8,447 nt of DNA from Chthoniobacter flavus (GTDB lineage: Bacteria > Verrucomicrobiota > Verrucomicrobiia > Chthoniobacterales > Terrimicrobiaceae). The notes below the pieces were generated by a model. It was not told the DNA's origin and searched no databases. It saw only the letters and a program-made list of their open reading frames with translations. The stretch covers positions 1 through 8,447 of the forward strand of contig CAMDOJ010000078.1 of NCBI GenBank assembly GCA_945903555.1. Reading direction: 5' to 3'. Below, one piece after another: positions 1-6,363 of the stretch. Both the position numbers and the translations under genes were made by a program. Position 1 is the stretch's first letter. Each line of letters begins with the position of its first letter.

Positions 1-608
1 CCCACATCGGGCTAGCTTGCGATGTCGCCAATGGCCATCAGGTGGAGGAAGCTATTCGAAAAATCTTGGAACGCTTCGGTCGCTTGGATGCGATTCACAA
101 CAATGCCGGGATTGCCTCACCGGCAGCGGCCTTGCACGACACCTCCGAAGCCGAGTGGGACCGCCTTTTCCAAATCAACCTTAAGGGAGTTTTCTGGACT
201 GTGAAGCACGGCCTAGAAGCCCTTAAATCCTCGCGCGGGAGCATACTCAACACCAGCAGTCTCGTCGGTGAGATCGGCCAGGAAATCCACGCCGCCTACT
301 CAGCCACGAAGGGTGCGATGAACGCGCTCACAAAATCCATGGCCCTCGACTACGCGCGATTCGCTGTCCGCGTGAACGCCGTCTGCCCCGCCGGCGTCTG
401 GACACCCATGCTTCGCCAATGGGCCTCCGAGCAACCGGATCCTTCGGGCATCAGCCGCTATCTCGATGAAATCCACCCGCTGGGATTCTGCCCCGAGGGC
501 GATGTCGTCGCCGAGGCTTGCGTGTTCCTGCTCTCTGATAAGTCAGGCTTTATCACCGGCCACCTCATGCATATCACCGGAGGAGCCGAACTCGGCTACC
601 GGCGCTGA
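1..608 (+). CDS. Short-chain dehydrogenase/reductase (SDR), 5' end outside window
   Basis: This is a classical SDR that oxidises or reduces a sugar-type hydroxyl with NAD(P). The frame is open from base 3, so the gene starts before the window; about 50 residues, including the TGxxxGIG nucleotide-binding loop, are missing. Visible parts are the DV pair near 21-26, the NNAG motif at 99-110, the catalytic Ser at 258-260, and the YSATK motif with Tyr at 297-299 and Lys at 309-311. The C-terminus has the usual FITG...GGAELGY ending and stops at TGA 606-608. It ends 7 bases before the dehydratase gene, so the two are almost certainly one operon. By context it could be the sugar 1-dehydrogenase (L-fucose dehydrogenase type) or the 2-keto-3-deoxy-acid dehydrogenase; the sequence alone does not decide. 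The GTG at 42 is internal to the conserved fold and is not the real start. Confidence 0.93.
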   Translation, partial: HIGLACDVANGHQVEEAIRKILERFGRLDAIHNNAGIASPAAALHDTSEAEWDRLFQINLKGVFWTVKHGLEALKSSRGSILNTSSLVGEIGQEIHAAYSATKGAMNALTKSMALDYARFAVRVNAVCPAGVWTPMLRQWASEQPDPSGISRYLDEIHPLGFCPEGDVVAEACVFLLSDKSGFITGHLMHITGGAELGYRR

Positions 609-615
609 AATTTTT

Positions 616-1839
616 ATGATCAAAGAAATATCCACACGCGACGCCCGCTTCCCGATTGGCTCTGGTCACGGGAGTGATGCCATCCACCGCGACCCCGTTT
701 ATTCCTACGCGGTCACGCGACTCCATGACGATTCCGGCCTAGTCGGGACCGGCCTGGCCTTCACTCTTGGCGAGGGAAACGACCTTGTTTGCCGCGCGGC
801 AGAGTTTTACGCACGCCAACTCGTCGGCCGTGACATCGAGGAAGTGATGGCTGGATTCGGTGAACTCCAGCGCGCGATGTCCGATGAACAGCAGTTCCGC
901 TGGCTTGGGCCCCATAAAGGCATCGTACACCTTGCACTCGCCTCGGTAACGAACGCTTGTTGGGACCTCTGGGCGCGCAAGCGCGGGGTTCCGCTCTGGA
1001 AACTACTTCTGGACCTCGATACGGATGCACTCCTCGCGACGTTGGACTTTTCGTATCTCACCGATGTCATCGATGCCAATGCGGCACGGGCGCTCCTCGA
1101 CTCCGCTCAGCCCACACGCAGCCAACGGATGGGAATCCTCGATGCCGGCTACCCAGGCTACGACACATCTATCGGATGGTTTAACTACTCCGACGAGCAG
1201 GTCGCCGCCAATGTCGCCAAATCCGCCACCGAGGGCTTCACCGCAATGAAGCTCAAGGTCGGCTCACCCGATCTCGAACGCGACATCCGCCGCGCGCGAA
1301 TCGTCCGCCAGGCGGCTGGGGACGGAGTTCGCCTCATGGTTGACGCTAACCAGCAGTGGACGATCGCCCAGTCCATTGCGTTCTCCGAAGCAACGCGGGA
1401 TTTGAATTTATTTTGGCTCGAGGAGCCCACCCATCCTGACGACGTGCTCGGCCACCGCACGATCGCCGATGCCATCGCCCCGACCAAAGTCGCCGCCGGC
1501 GAGCATGTGCCGAACAGGATTCTTTTCAAAAACTACCTCCAGTCTGGCGCAATGGCGATCTGCCAGGTTGATGCCGTCCGCGTGGCCGGTGTCAGCGAGT
1601 TCCTCGTCGTGAGCCTCATGGCGCGCCAATTTGGTGTTCCCGTCATTCCGCATGTCGGCGACATGGGGCAACTACACCAGCACCTCGTCCTCTTCAACCA
1701 CATTGCCCTCGATCACGAAGCCATCTTCCTAGAGCACATCCCCCACCTGCAGGGCCGCTTCGTCGAGCCAGTCCGCATCGTTGACGCACGCTACGAGACC
1801 CCTCGCCTCCCCGGCTCATCCTGCGAACTCTTACCATAA
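616..1839 (+). CDS. L-fuconate dehydratase-like enolase superfamily protein
   Basis: This 407-residue protein should dehydrate a sugar acid to its 2-keto-3-deoxy acid in the cytoplasm. It follows the mandelate racemase/enolase layout: an N-terminal capping domain (about 1-125) and a TIM barrel. Visible active-site elements are the KLK pair (K212, K214), metal ligands D243 (VDAN), E269 (WLEEPTHPDD) and E296 (GEH), and the Asp-His dyad D319 and H346 (IPHVG). The N-terminal RFPI...GSDA segment, the WLGPHKG and NACWDLWA segments and the WLEEPTHPDD stretch are characteristic of the L-fuconate dehydratase (FucD/ENOSF1) subgroup. The loop after H346 (GDMGQLHQHL) differs from the form I remember for proteobacterial FucD, so the substrate may be a related deoxy or pentonic acid. 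ATG 616 is chosen because homology starts there; an upstream ATG at 466 lies inside the SDR gene. There is no good Shine-Dalgarno directly before it, which fits coupling to the SDR. Confidence 0.93.
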   Translation: MIKEISTRDARFPIGSGHGSDAIHRDPVYSYAVTRLHDDSGLVGTGLAFTLGEGNDLVCRAAEFYARQLVGRDIEEVMAGFGELQRAMSDEQQFRWLGPHKGIVHLALASVTNACWDLWARKRGVPLWKLLLDLDTDALLATLDFSYLTDVIDANAARALLDSAQPTRSQRMGILDAGYPGYDTSIGWFNYSDEQVAANVAKSATEGFTAMKLKVGSPDLERDIRRARIVRQAAGDGVRLMVDANQQWTIAQSIAFSEATRDLNLFWLEEPTHPDDVLGHRTIADAIAPTKVAAGEHVPNRILFKNYLQSGAMAICQVDAVRVAGVSEFLVVSLMARQFGVPVIPHVGDMGQLHQHLVLFNHIALDHEAIFLEHIPHLQGRFVEPVRIVDARYETPRLPGSSCELLP

Positions 1840-1985
1840 AAAAGCCGACTCTTCCAGCGTCACTCAGAGCCTCGACCCTATGGTGCTTGAAGTTGGCTAT
1901 TCCCGCACAAAGGAAAAGGGAACGCCCTACGTAGGCGAACCGCCGCCGCCCCATTTCCTAATTCAAAAGCGACGAACGCTTAATA
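1840..1985. other. Convergent intergenic interval, possible terminator palindrome
   Basis: The dehydratase gene and the regulator gene end facing each other across 146 bases. The interval contains the perfect 10-base palindrome CCTACGTAGG at 1926-1935, extendable to CGCC/GGCG arms with one bulged C (1923-1937). No U-tract follows on either strand, so it is not a textbook intrinsic terminator. No coding sequence is supported here. Confidence 0.3.
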
Positions 1986-2696
1986 TCAAAGCCCTTCCGA
2001 GATTCGGGCAGCGCAGTCGCGCAGTGCAGTGAGTAGGTTTTTTTTCTTCTTTCCATCGTCCATCATCTGGAGGACCGAAACGGTGAGAGCGGCGACGATT
2101 CCCCCAGCGGAGTCAAAAATGGGAACGCCCGTGTCCGTAATGCCCACCACCTTCGAACTCGCTGCACTATCGAATCTCTCGTTGTGAATTTTTTTCAAAG
2201 CGACCTGTGCGCTTTTTTTGAGCCCCTCGGAACTGATTGCGCCGAAAGCGGTAAGAATCCTGCCGGAAACAGATTTCATCGATTCCAACCGCGCTCCTTC
2301 CTGCAAACTCAATCGCACCAGTCGACCACCAGGCACGTCCATCAGCACGATCGCGGCGTCCCAATCCGGAACGCACAAATGAATAGATTCCCCATGCTGT
2401 CTTGCAAATTCCGTCATCACCCCGAGAGCAGACTGCCGTAGTCGCTCGTGTGGCGGATGCGCGCCGGCCAACCCGGCAATCCTGCCAGAAAGGCGGTAAG
2501 CGCCAGCATCCGAGCGGCGAAGGTAGCCCCGCCGAAGCAGGCAAGCAACTGGGCGCTGGATCTCCGAAACACTCAACTGAAGACCTTGTGCGATCTGCGT
2601 GAGCGATACGGGTTCCGTCAATGCCGCCATCCATTCCAAAAGATCCAGCCCTCGGTCCAATGCAGGAATTTTGGCTTCGCCAACTTTCTTATTCAT
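1986..2696 (-). CDS. IclR-family transcriptional regulator
   Basis: This 236-residue protein has the IclR layout. An N-terminal winged helix-turn-helix (about 10-72) begins with the typical IPALDRGLDLLEWMA segment, followed by SLTQIAQGLQLS and RPVACLLRRGYL. A C-terminal effector-binding domain (about 80-236) includes PDWDAAIVLMDV, the SVSGRILTAF helix and a late VGITDTGVPIFDSAGGIVAAL segment. Such proteins bind a small acid or sugar-acid and control an adjacent catabolic operon. It lies between the two halves of the sugar-acid genes and is divergent from the lactonase-SDR pair, so it probably controls both and perhaps itself. ATG at 2694-2696 is preferred since family members usually start 10-20 residues before the IPALDRG segment. 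TTG at 2730-2732, preceded by a GAGG at 9 bases spacing, is an alternative adding 12 residues. The KKKK stretch is encoded by a T run near 2038. Confidence 0.92.
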   Translation of the reverse strand: MNKKVGEAKIPALDRGLDLLEWMAALTEPVSLTQIAQGLQLSVSEIQRPVACLLRRGYLRRSDAGAYRLSGRIAGLAGAHPPHERLRQSALGVMTEFARQHGESIHLCVPDWDAAIVLMDVPGGRLVRLSLQEGARLESMKSVSGRILTAFGAISSEGLKKSAQVALKKIHNERFDSAASSKVVGITDTGVPIFDSAGGIVAALTVSVLQMMDDGKKKKNLLTALRDCAARISEGL

Positions 2697-2999
2697 AATA
2701 CTTATTACTGCATTTGATATTGAGACTTGCAAGTTTGCGAACCTCGAAGATCAACCGAGCCTCAAAAAGGATTCGCTGCCCAACGGGTAAACGGCCTGTC
2801 CTTCACGGCAAGTCAGCAACCACAGACAAAATCAAAACATAGCTAGAGGACTTTGGATGTTTTTTATCCGCGCCGAGTTTCTACATGTGATATATTTTAT
2901 TGTAAGTTGTAATTTAAATAAGAAAATCTGGGACATGAAGAGTGAGTCCGCAGCAGGCATTATCTTTTTCACACAAGTAACTTCCCTTCTGAAATCGTC
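2697..2999. promoter_or_regulatory. Divergent regulatory region between IclR regulator and lactonase-SDR unit
   Basis: These 303 bases have no supported gene. The part next to the regulator holds a near-palindromic candidate operator (see 2725-2741). The part next to the lactonase gene, about 2880-2935, is clearly AT-rich compared with surrounding genes and is the likely place for its promoter, but I cannot name convincing -35 and -10 boxes. A small GGAT/ATCC hairpin with a T-rich loop lies at 2855-2869. No tRNA or riboswitch was recognised. Confidence 0.45.
2725..2741. promoter_or_regulatory. Candidate operator for the IclR regulator
   Basis: The perfect 10-base palindrome ACTTGCAAGT (2725-2734) runs straight into TTTGCGAA (2734-2741), giving two TTGC-type half-sites. 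IclR-family operators are usually short palindromes close to the regulator's own start. This one lies 28-44 bases upstream of the preferred ATG. The core AGTTTGCGAA (2732-2741) occurs again upstream of the FAD oxidoreductase gene at 6302-6311. Assignment is inference from position and symmetry. Confidence 0.3.
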
Positions 3000-3317
3000 A
3001 TGATCGACACGCATGTTCACTTACTTGAACCTGACCGTTTCACCTACGAGTGGACGAAGGATTTTTCTGCCCTCGCTGGACGATTCGATCTCTCGGTCTA
3101 CCAAAACGCCTCGCGCGATTCCGGTATTCAGGCCGGGGTTTTTATGGAGGTCGATTGTGAGGAATCTTCCGAAGAAGCACATTATTTTTGTTCCAAGGCC
3201 GAGGACCCGGACGGAATCATCCGAGTCGTCGTGGCGGCAGGGCGACCCGAATCCCCTGAAATTGAGCGAGCCCATATTTTCACCACCAACGCATTACAGA
3301 TCTACCGAATTCCATGA
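3000..3317 (+). CDS. Amidohydrolase-2 sugar lactonase with large internal deletion
   Basis: The 105-residue product starts like an L-fucono-1,5-lactonase/amidohydrolase_2 protein: the metal-binding D-T-H-V-H motif at residues 3-7, an EW segment near 17, VFMEVD near 47-52, and the VVVAAGRPES strand near 76-85. It then jumps to what looks like the normal extreme C-terminus of that family, IFTTNALQIYRIP. Full-length members have about 270-290 residues, so about 180 residues carrying most of the barrel and the remaining catalytic ligands are absent. The fusion point lies around residues 86-92 (about 3255-3276) and keeps the frame. The stop overlaps the next gene's start as ATGA (3314-3317), as expected for an intact operon border. 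The product should be inactive as a lactonase. Either the genome has a true deletion or the assembly collapsed this gene. ATG 3000 is the only sensible start; no strong Shine-Dalgarno precedes it. Confidence 0.75.
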   Translation: MIDTHVHLLEPDRFTYEWTKDFSALAGRFDLSVYQNASRDSGIQAGVFMEVDCEESSEEAHYFCSKAEDPDGIIRVVVAAGRPESPEIERAHIFTTNALQIYRIP

Positions 3318-4078
3318 CATCCCAAACCGACAAACCCATCGCCGTCGTCACCGGAGCAGGCTCCGGCATCGGCCGCGCCACCGCCCTCCAACTTGCCTCC
3401 GATGGATACGATGTTCGCATTTTTGAACTCTCCGCCGAAGCAGCTGGGGAGACACTAAGCCTGATTCAAAAGGCCGGAGGCACCGGCGCGATCCAGACTC
3501 TGGATGTCTCAAACACCGATTCCGTCCGCGCCGCCTTTGAAAGCCTCCCCAGACTCGATGCGCTCGTGAACAACGCCGGCGTCGCTCATATCGGCAATGT
3601 TCTTCAGACATCACCTGAGGACCTCGACCGCCTTTACCAAATCAATGTGCGAGGGGCTTACCACTGCTTGCACTTCGGCATTCCGCTCATGCTCAAAAAT
3701 GGTGGCGGAAGCATCGTGAACCTGGCCTCCATCGCCTCGAAGGTTGGGATTCCCGACCGATTCGCTTACAGCATGACGAAAGGCGCTGTATTTTCGATGA
3801 CCCTCTCGGTCGCACGCGATTTCGTGAATCAAGGCATCCGCTGCAACTGCGTCTGCCCGGCTCGCGTTCACACGCCATTCGTCGATGGATTCCTCGCAAA
3901 AAACTACCCCGGCCAGGAAGCCGAAATGTTTGCCAAGCTCTCCGCAGGTCAACCCATCGGCCGCATGGGCCAACCGGACGAAGTCGCCACGCTCATCGCG
4001 TTTCTCTGTTCACCCAAGGCTGCATTCATCACCGGCTCCGCCTATGACATTGACGGCGGCTTCACCCTGCTCAGATAA
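3314..4078 (+). CDS. Short-chain dehydrogenase, probable sugar-acid pathway enzyme
   Basis: This is a complete 254-residue classical SDR. It has the TGAGSGIG nucleotide-binding loop (residues 13-20), an acidic residue at the end of strand 2 (E38) that favours NAD over NADP, the D64-V65 pair, the NNAG motif (86-89), and the catalytic tetrad N111, S139, Y152 and K156. The C-terminal FITGSAYDIDGGFT segment is typical. It starts on the ATGA overlap with the lactonase remnant, so translation is probably coupled. In the known non-phosphorylative L-fucose pathway, an SDR oxidises 2-keto-3-deoxy-L-fuconate and another oxidises L-fucose; either role fits. It is a diverged paralogue of the SDR at the left edge, with the same fold and catalytic layout. 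Substrate assignment is by context only. Confidence 0.93.
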   Translation: MTSQTDKPIAVVTGAGSGIGRATALQLASDGYDVRIFELSAEAAGETLSLIQKAGGTGAIQTLDVSNTDSVRAAFESLPRLDALVNNAGVAHIGNVLQTSPEDLDRLYQINVRGAYHCLHFGIPLMLKNGGGSIVNLASIASKVGIPDRFAYSMTKGAVFSMTLSVARDFVNQGIRCNCVCPARVHTPFVDGFLAKNYPGQEAEMFAKLSAGQPIGRMGQPDEVATLIAFLCSPKAAFITGSAYDIDGGFTLLR

Positions 4079-4123
4079 GAACCGAATCCCTCGACGCCCG
4101 ACGACGCCTCTTCCTCGGAGAGA

Positions 4124-4138
4124 TCACCTTCGAGGTGA
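4124..4138 (+). other. Perfect small hairpin after the SDR gene
   Basis: TCACCT and AGGTGA form a 6-base stem around the loop TCG. It lies 46 bases after the SDR stop codon. No T-run follows, so it might stabilise an mRNA end or be chance; it is not a clear intrinsic terminator. Confidence 0.25.
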
Positions 4139-4232
4139 CCCGCCTTGGAAGAGAGCCTCTCACGGAGACACAATGCCGCGGAGTAAAGTTCCTGCTCGGA
4201 ACGCCGTGCATAAAGGGAGTTGAAGCGCTTGA

Positions 4233-4251
4233 TGGCATCGAGGAGATGCCA
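4233..4251 (+). other. Perfect 7-base-pair hairpin in the non-coding interval
   Basis: TGGCATC (4233-4239) pairs exactly with GATGCCA (4245-4251) around the loop GAGGA. The nearest T-rich stretch starts about 20 bases later (4274-4280), too far for a standard terminator. It lies near the end of the coding-like fragment and could act as an mRNA end structure for the SDR operon. Confidence 0.25.
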
Positions 4252-4290
4252 GACGTGAAGATCATTTCATGCCGTTTTTCGTTTCTGGAT

Positions 4291-4320
4291 ATATGGACTT
4301 ATGGCAATAAGTCCCTATAT
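4291..4320. repeat. Inverted repeat with 8-bp perfect stem and 4-base loop
   Basis: GGACTTAT (4295-4302) and ATAAGTCC (4307-4314) form a perfect stem around the loop GGCA. Outer ATAT arms (4291-4294 and 4317-4320) extend it after a CT bulge. It sits at the switch from GC-rich coding-like sequence to AT-richer sequence. It may be a terminator-like structure, a palindromic repeat unit or a protein-binding site. There is only one copy in this window. Confidence 0.4.
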
Positions 4321-4477
4321 CACTTTTCGAAATTGCAGACTGCTGCAACCCAGCATCCAACCAAATATGCAAATGGGGCCACAGGTCACAATTTGTTCAT
4401 TCAGGCTACTGCGACAGCGATGCAAATCATCCAAGATTCTGATTTTGCATGCAGGGAAAGCTGGCGGTTGTTTTTTC

Positions 4478-4681
4478 ATGCCACAGTTGGCCCGATATTT
4501 GCAGGACTCATTTGAGCGGAACTGCCCAAAAGGCTCAGTGTGACGCACGGAGGTGAATGTGGTTTCTGACGAACTGTCTGAAATGCTTGGCTATGAACCG
4601 CAGGCCGATGCGATGCTACAAGAGGTTGCCACAGGAAGACGTGTCTGGGTGGAATTGGCTACTCATTTGGCAAAGTTATAA
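4478..4681 (+). pseudogene. Short reading frame interrupted by one in-frame TGA
   Basis: One frame reads protein-like residues from ATG 4478 (MPQLARYLQDSFERNC...), meets TGA at 4541-4543, and continues in the same frame to TAA 4679-4681 (VVSDELSEMLGYEPQADAM... ending ATHLAKL). The second part alone could be a 40-residue gene from GTG 4559, which has the best Shine-Dalgarno seen in this interval (GGAGG at 4549-4553, 5 bases spacing). It overlaps the tail of the convergent FAD oxidoreductase by 23 bases. I recognise no family. It could be a tiny gene, a gene broken by a nonsense mutation, or chance; the good ribosome-binding site favours the short-gene reading slightly. Confidence 0.25.
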
Positions 4682-6221
4682 TCTGCCCCTTCGCGCGGAG
4701 GCGGGACTGCAATTCCTCAATTGGCACATTGTGAACGGGTCTACTTGATTTAGATGCGAGGGCGGCAGCGGTTCCGGCGGCTTGACCGGCGATCATGAAT
4801 TGCGGCTCCATGCGGAAGGATGCGAAGGCGATCGTGGAGGCGCTGATGCAGACGGGAACAAGCAGGTTTTGGCATTCGGCGAACTTCGGTAAAAGAGAGC
4901 GGTAGGGTATATCCCACGGCTCGACGGGTTGGCTGATGTAGCCTTCCATGTAAACTTGGTCTTCGGCTTTCGGAAAAAAGAAGGTGCGCATCGAAACCCA
5001 CTGCACCTCACGAATGTCGATGTTGTAGCCAGCAATGCCGATAGAGTCGTTCTTGCGTCGGTCAGTCATGAGATCGTGCTGCGTGAGAATGTATTCACCC
5101 TTCATCTTGCGCCCTTCGCGGATGTAGAGCTGGTGGGGCCAGCCGCCTGTGTCGTTGAACTCGTCTTTGCACAGCCCCCAAGGTTTGTATTTTTCGCGAA
5201 TGCCTTCGGGGACGGAGGGGTCGTTCTGAACGAAGTAGACGAGCCCGTGAGCCCAATCGAGGTGGTCATTCCAAATTTCCCTGCGCCGCTCGGGCGAGCC
5301 GTCGGGGTAATCTTGGTTGGCGCCGGGAAGGTTGAGGGAAATGGGTGCGCCGGCGTTCACATCGGACTTCCCGTTTGGCATGGGTTTGATGCCGAGGATA
5401 CCGTTCACCTTGTCGCCGCCTACCTCAAAGCACCGGCGCAGAAGCTCGTAGCGGGTGGGGTCATAGCCTTCGGGTTTCGCAACTGGGATGCGGTTGGCAT
5501 CCACATTCGTGAGACAAAGGCGGAAATTGTAGGTTTGGAATTTTCCATCGCCCGCGCCCGTGGGTGCGAGGTCCTCCTCGGCGGTGATGTGAGGAAGGAG
5601 CTTACCGTCCTTCCAGGGCGAGATGGGGAAATTGACCTGATGGTTGCTGCGCAAGAGATCTCGGCGGCCGGCGAGGGATTCGCCGTAAGTGTCCCTACCC
5701 TCGCGGCCGACTTTGTAGGAGACGCCGGCGGCTTTCATGAGATCACCCTCGTAGGTGGCGTCGATAAAAACCTTCGCCGAGTATTCCTTGCCATCGGCGG
5801 TTTTCAACGAGCGGATCTTGCCGTCCATTTTTAAAATCGAAGCGAGCGGTTGTCCAAACTTCACGGGCACTTTTTGCTCGGCGAGCATTTCCTTAAGGAT
5901 TTTTTCGGCGACATGCGGCTCGAACATCCACGCGACTTCCTGACCGTAGTGCTTCCCCGCGCGGCGGAAAAACTCCATCGCGAGCCCGCCGATGACATTT
6001 TCCTGCCGGTCCATGTCGGTGCGGCCAAGGCCGCCCGAGAGCATTCCGCCAACATGGTTGCGGGGTTCAATAAGGACGACGCTGGCACCTTGCTGAGCCG
6101 CGGCAATGGCGGCCATGGTTCCGCCCGCCGTGGCTCCGTAGACCACAACATCCACCGAAGCAGCCATGCATCGCGGGTCAATCCCAACAAGAACGATTCC
6201 AATAACAATAAGGAGCTTCAT
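4659..6221 (-). CDS. Exported FAD-dependent oxidoreductase (PF12831-like)
   Basis: The 520-residue protein begins with a Sec-type signal peptide: K2, a hydrophobic run from L3 to I14, and probable cleavage around A20-A21. The FAD-binding Rossmann segment follows at once (VVVYGATAGGTMAA, about 25-38, with E52 at the end of the second strand). The family signature HVGGMLSGGLGRTD is at 56-69, VFIDATYEGDLMKAAGV is at 151-167, and the C-terminal FAD-contacting segment with RMEPQFMIAGQAAGTAAAL is at 470-488. These fit the large FAD-dependent oxidoreductase family common in Planctomycetota and Verrucomicrobiota, whose substrates are mostly unknown but often sugar-linked. The C-terminal EELQSRLRAKGQII ending is natural, so the gene is complete. 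ATG 6219-6221 is chosen because it gives the signal peptide; no strong Shine-Dalgarno precedes it. Its upstream neighbour in the same direction is the exported beta-helix protein, 142 bases away. Confidence 0.92.
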   Translation of the reverse strand: MKLLIVIGIVLVGIDPRCMAASVDVVVYGATAGGTMAAIAAAQQGASVVLIEPRNHVGGMLSGGLGRTDMDRQENVIGGLAMEFFRRAGKHYGQEVAWMFEPHVAEKILKEMLAEQKVPVKFGQPLASILKMDGKIRSLKTADGKEYSAKVFIDATYEGDLMKAAGVSYKVGREGRDTYGESLAGRRDLLRSNHQVNFPISPWKDGKLLPHITAEEDLAPTGAGDGKFQTYNFRLCLTNVDANRIPVAKPEGYDPTRYELLRRCFEVGGDKVNGILGIKPMPNGKSDVNAGAPISLNLPGANQDYPDGSPERRREIWNDHLDWAHGLVYFVQNDPSVPEGIREKYKPWGLCKDEFNDTGGWPHQLYIREGRKMKGEYILTQHDLMTDRRKNDSIGIAGYNIDIREVQWVSMRTFFFPKAEDQVYMEGYISQPVEPWDIPYRSLLPKFAECQNLLVPVCISASTIAFASFRMEPQFMIAGQAAGTAAALASKSSRPVHNVPIEELQSRLRAKGQIITLPNE

Positions 6222-6363
6222 GGTTTATAGATGGATCATACCAAATGAGACATTCCGGATTTCACTCCGTAACGCCCAATGGAGAATCTCGAATTGTTGG
6301 CAGTTTGCGAATAAAAGAATCCAAAGAGAAACGGGACTGGAGGGAATATAAACATGCTTCCGA
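6222..6363 (-). promoter_or_regulatory. Upstream region of the FAD oxidoreductase with a shared motif
   Basis: This 142-base gap lies between two minus-strand genes. It holds TTGGCAGTTTGCGAA at 6297-6311, which matches 13 of 15 bases of the candidate regulator operator at 2727-2741. The minus strand also reads TATGAT and TATAAA close to the start codon, possible -10 boxes without a good partner -35. No clear terminator for the upstream beta-helix gene is visible. Confidence 0.3.

Larger units (their letters stand above)
4078..4263 (+). pseudogene. Coding-like fragment downstream of the SDR, possible gene remnant
   Basis: Directly after the SDR stop, one frame reads about 60 protein-like residues (around LDARRRLFLGEITFEVTRLG and then CRGVKFLLGTPCIKGVEALD, ending near EEMPDVKII). 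The next codons become AT-rich and lose protein character. There is no convincing start codon or Shine-Dalgarno; the first in-frame candidate is GTG 4135. The second half weakly recalls the C-terminal subdomain pattern of some ATP-grasp ligases (a hydrophobic RFL...PG.I..V.GL...PGV rhythm). That resemblance is only an impression. I read it as a possible 3' remnant of a third operon gene; it could equally be chance. Confidence 0.28.

Noticed and set aside
466..615. Upstream ATG extension of the dehydratase gene
   Set aside because: The added 50 residues lie out of frame inside the SDR coding sequence and have no enolase-family character; ATG 616 matches the family N-terminus.
2855..2869. GGAT/ATCC hairpin with T-rich loop in the divergent region as a terminator
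   Set aside because: The stem is only 4 bp, and neither neighbouring gene ends toward it.
3013..3426. Overlapping frame across the lactonase remnant and the SDR start
   Set aside because: It is a shifted shadow of the two real genes with low-complexity, Arg/His-rich sequence at its end.
4659..4748. Plus-strand frame starting ATG 4557 (63 residues) that shares the strong ribosome-binding site
   Set aside because: Its residues are rich in Trp, Cys and Arg without pattern, and it runs deep into the oxidoreductase gene; the GTG 4559 frame is the more protein-like of the two.
4929..5834. Long plus-strand reading frame (301 residues) opposite the FAD oxidoreductase
   Set aside because: It is antisense to a gene with clear family motifs over the same stretch, has no recognisable family pattern, and begins mid-gene without a ribosome-binding site.
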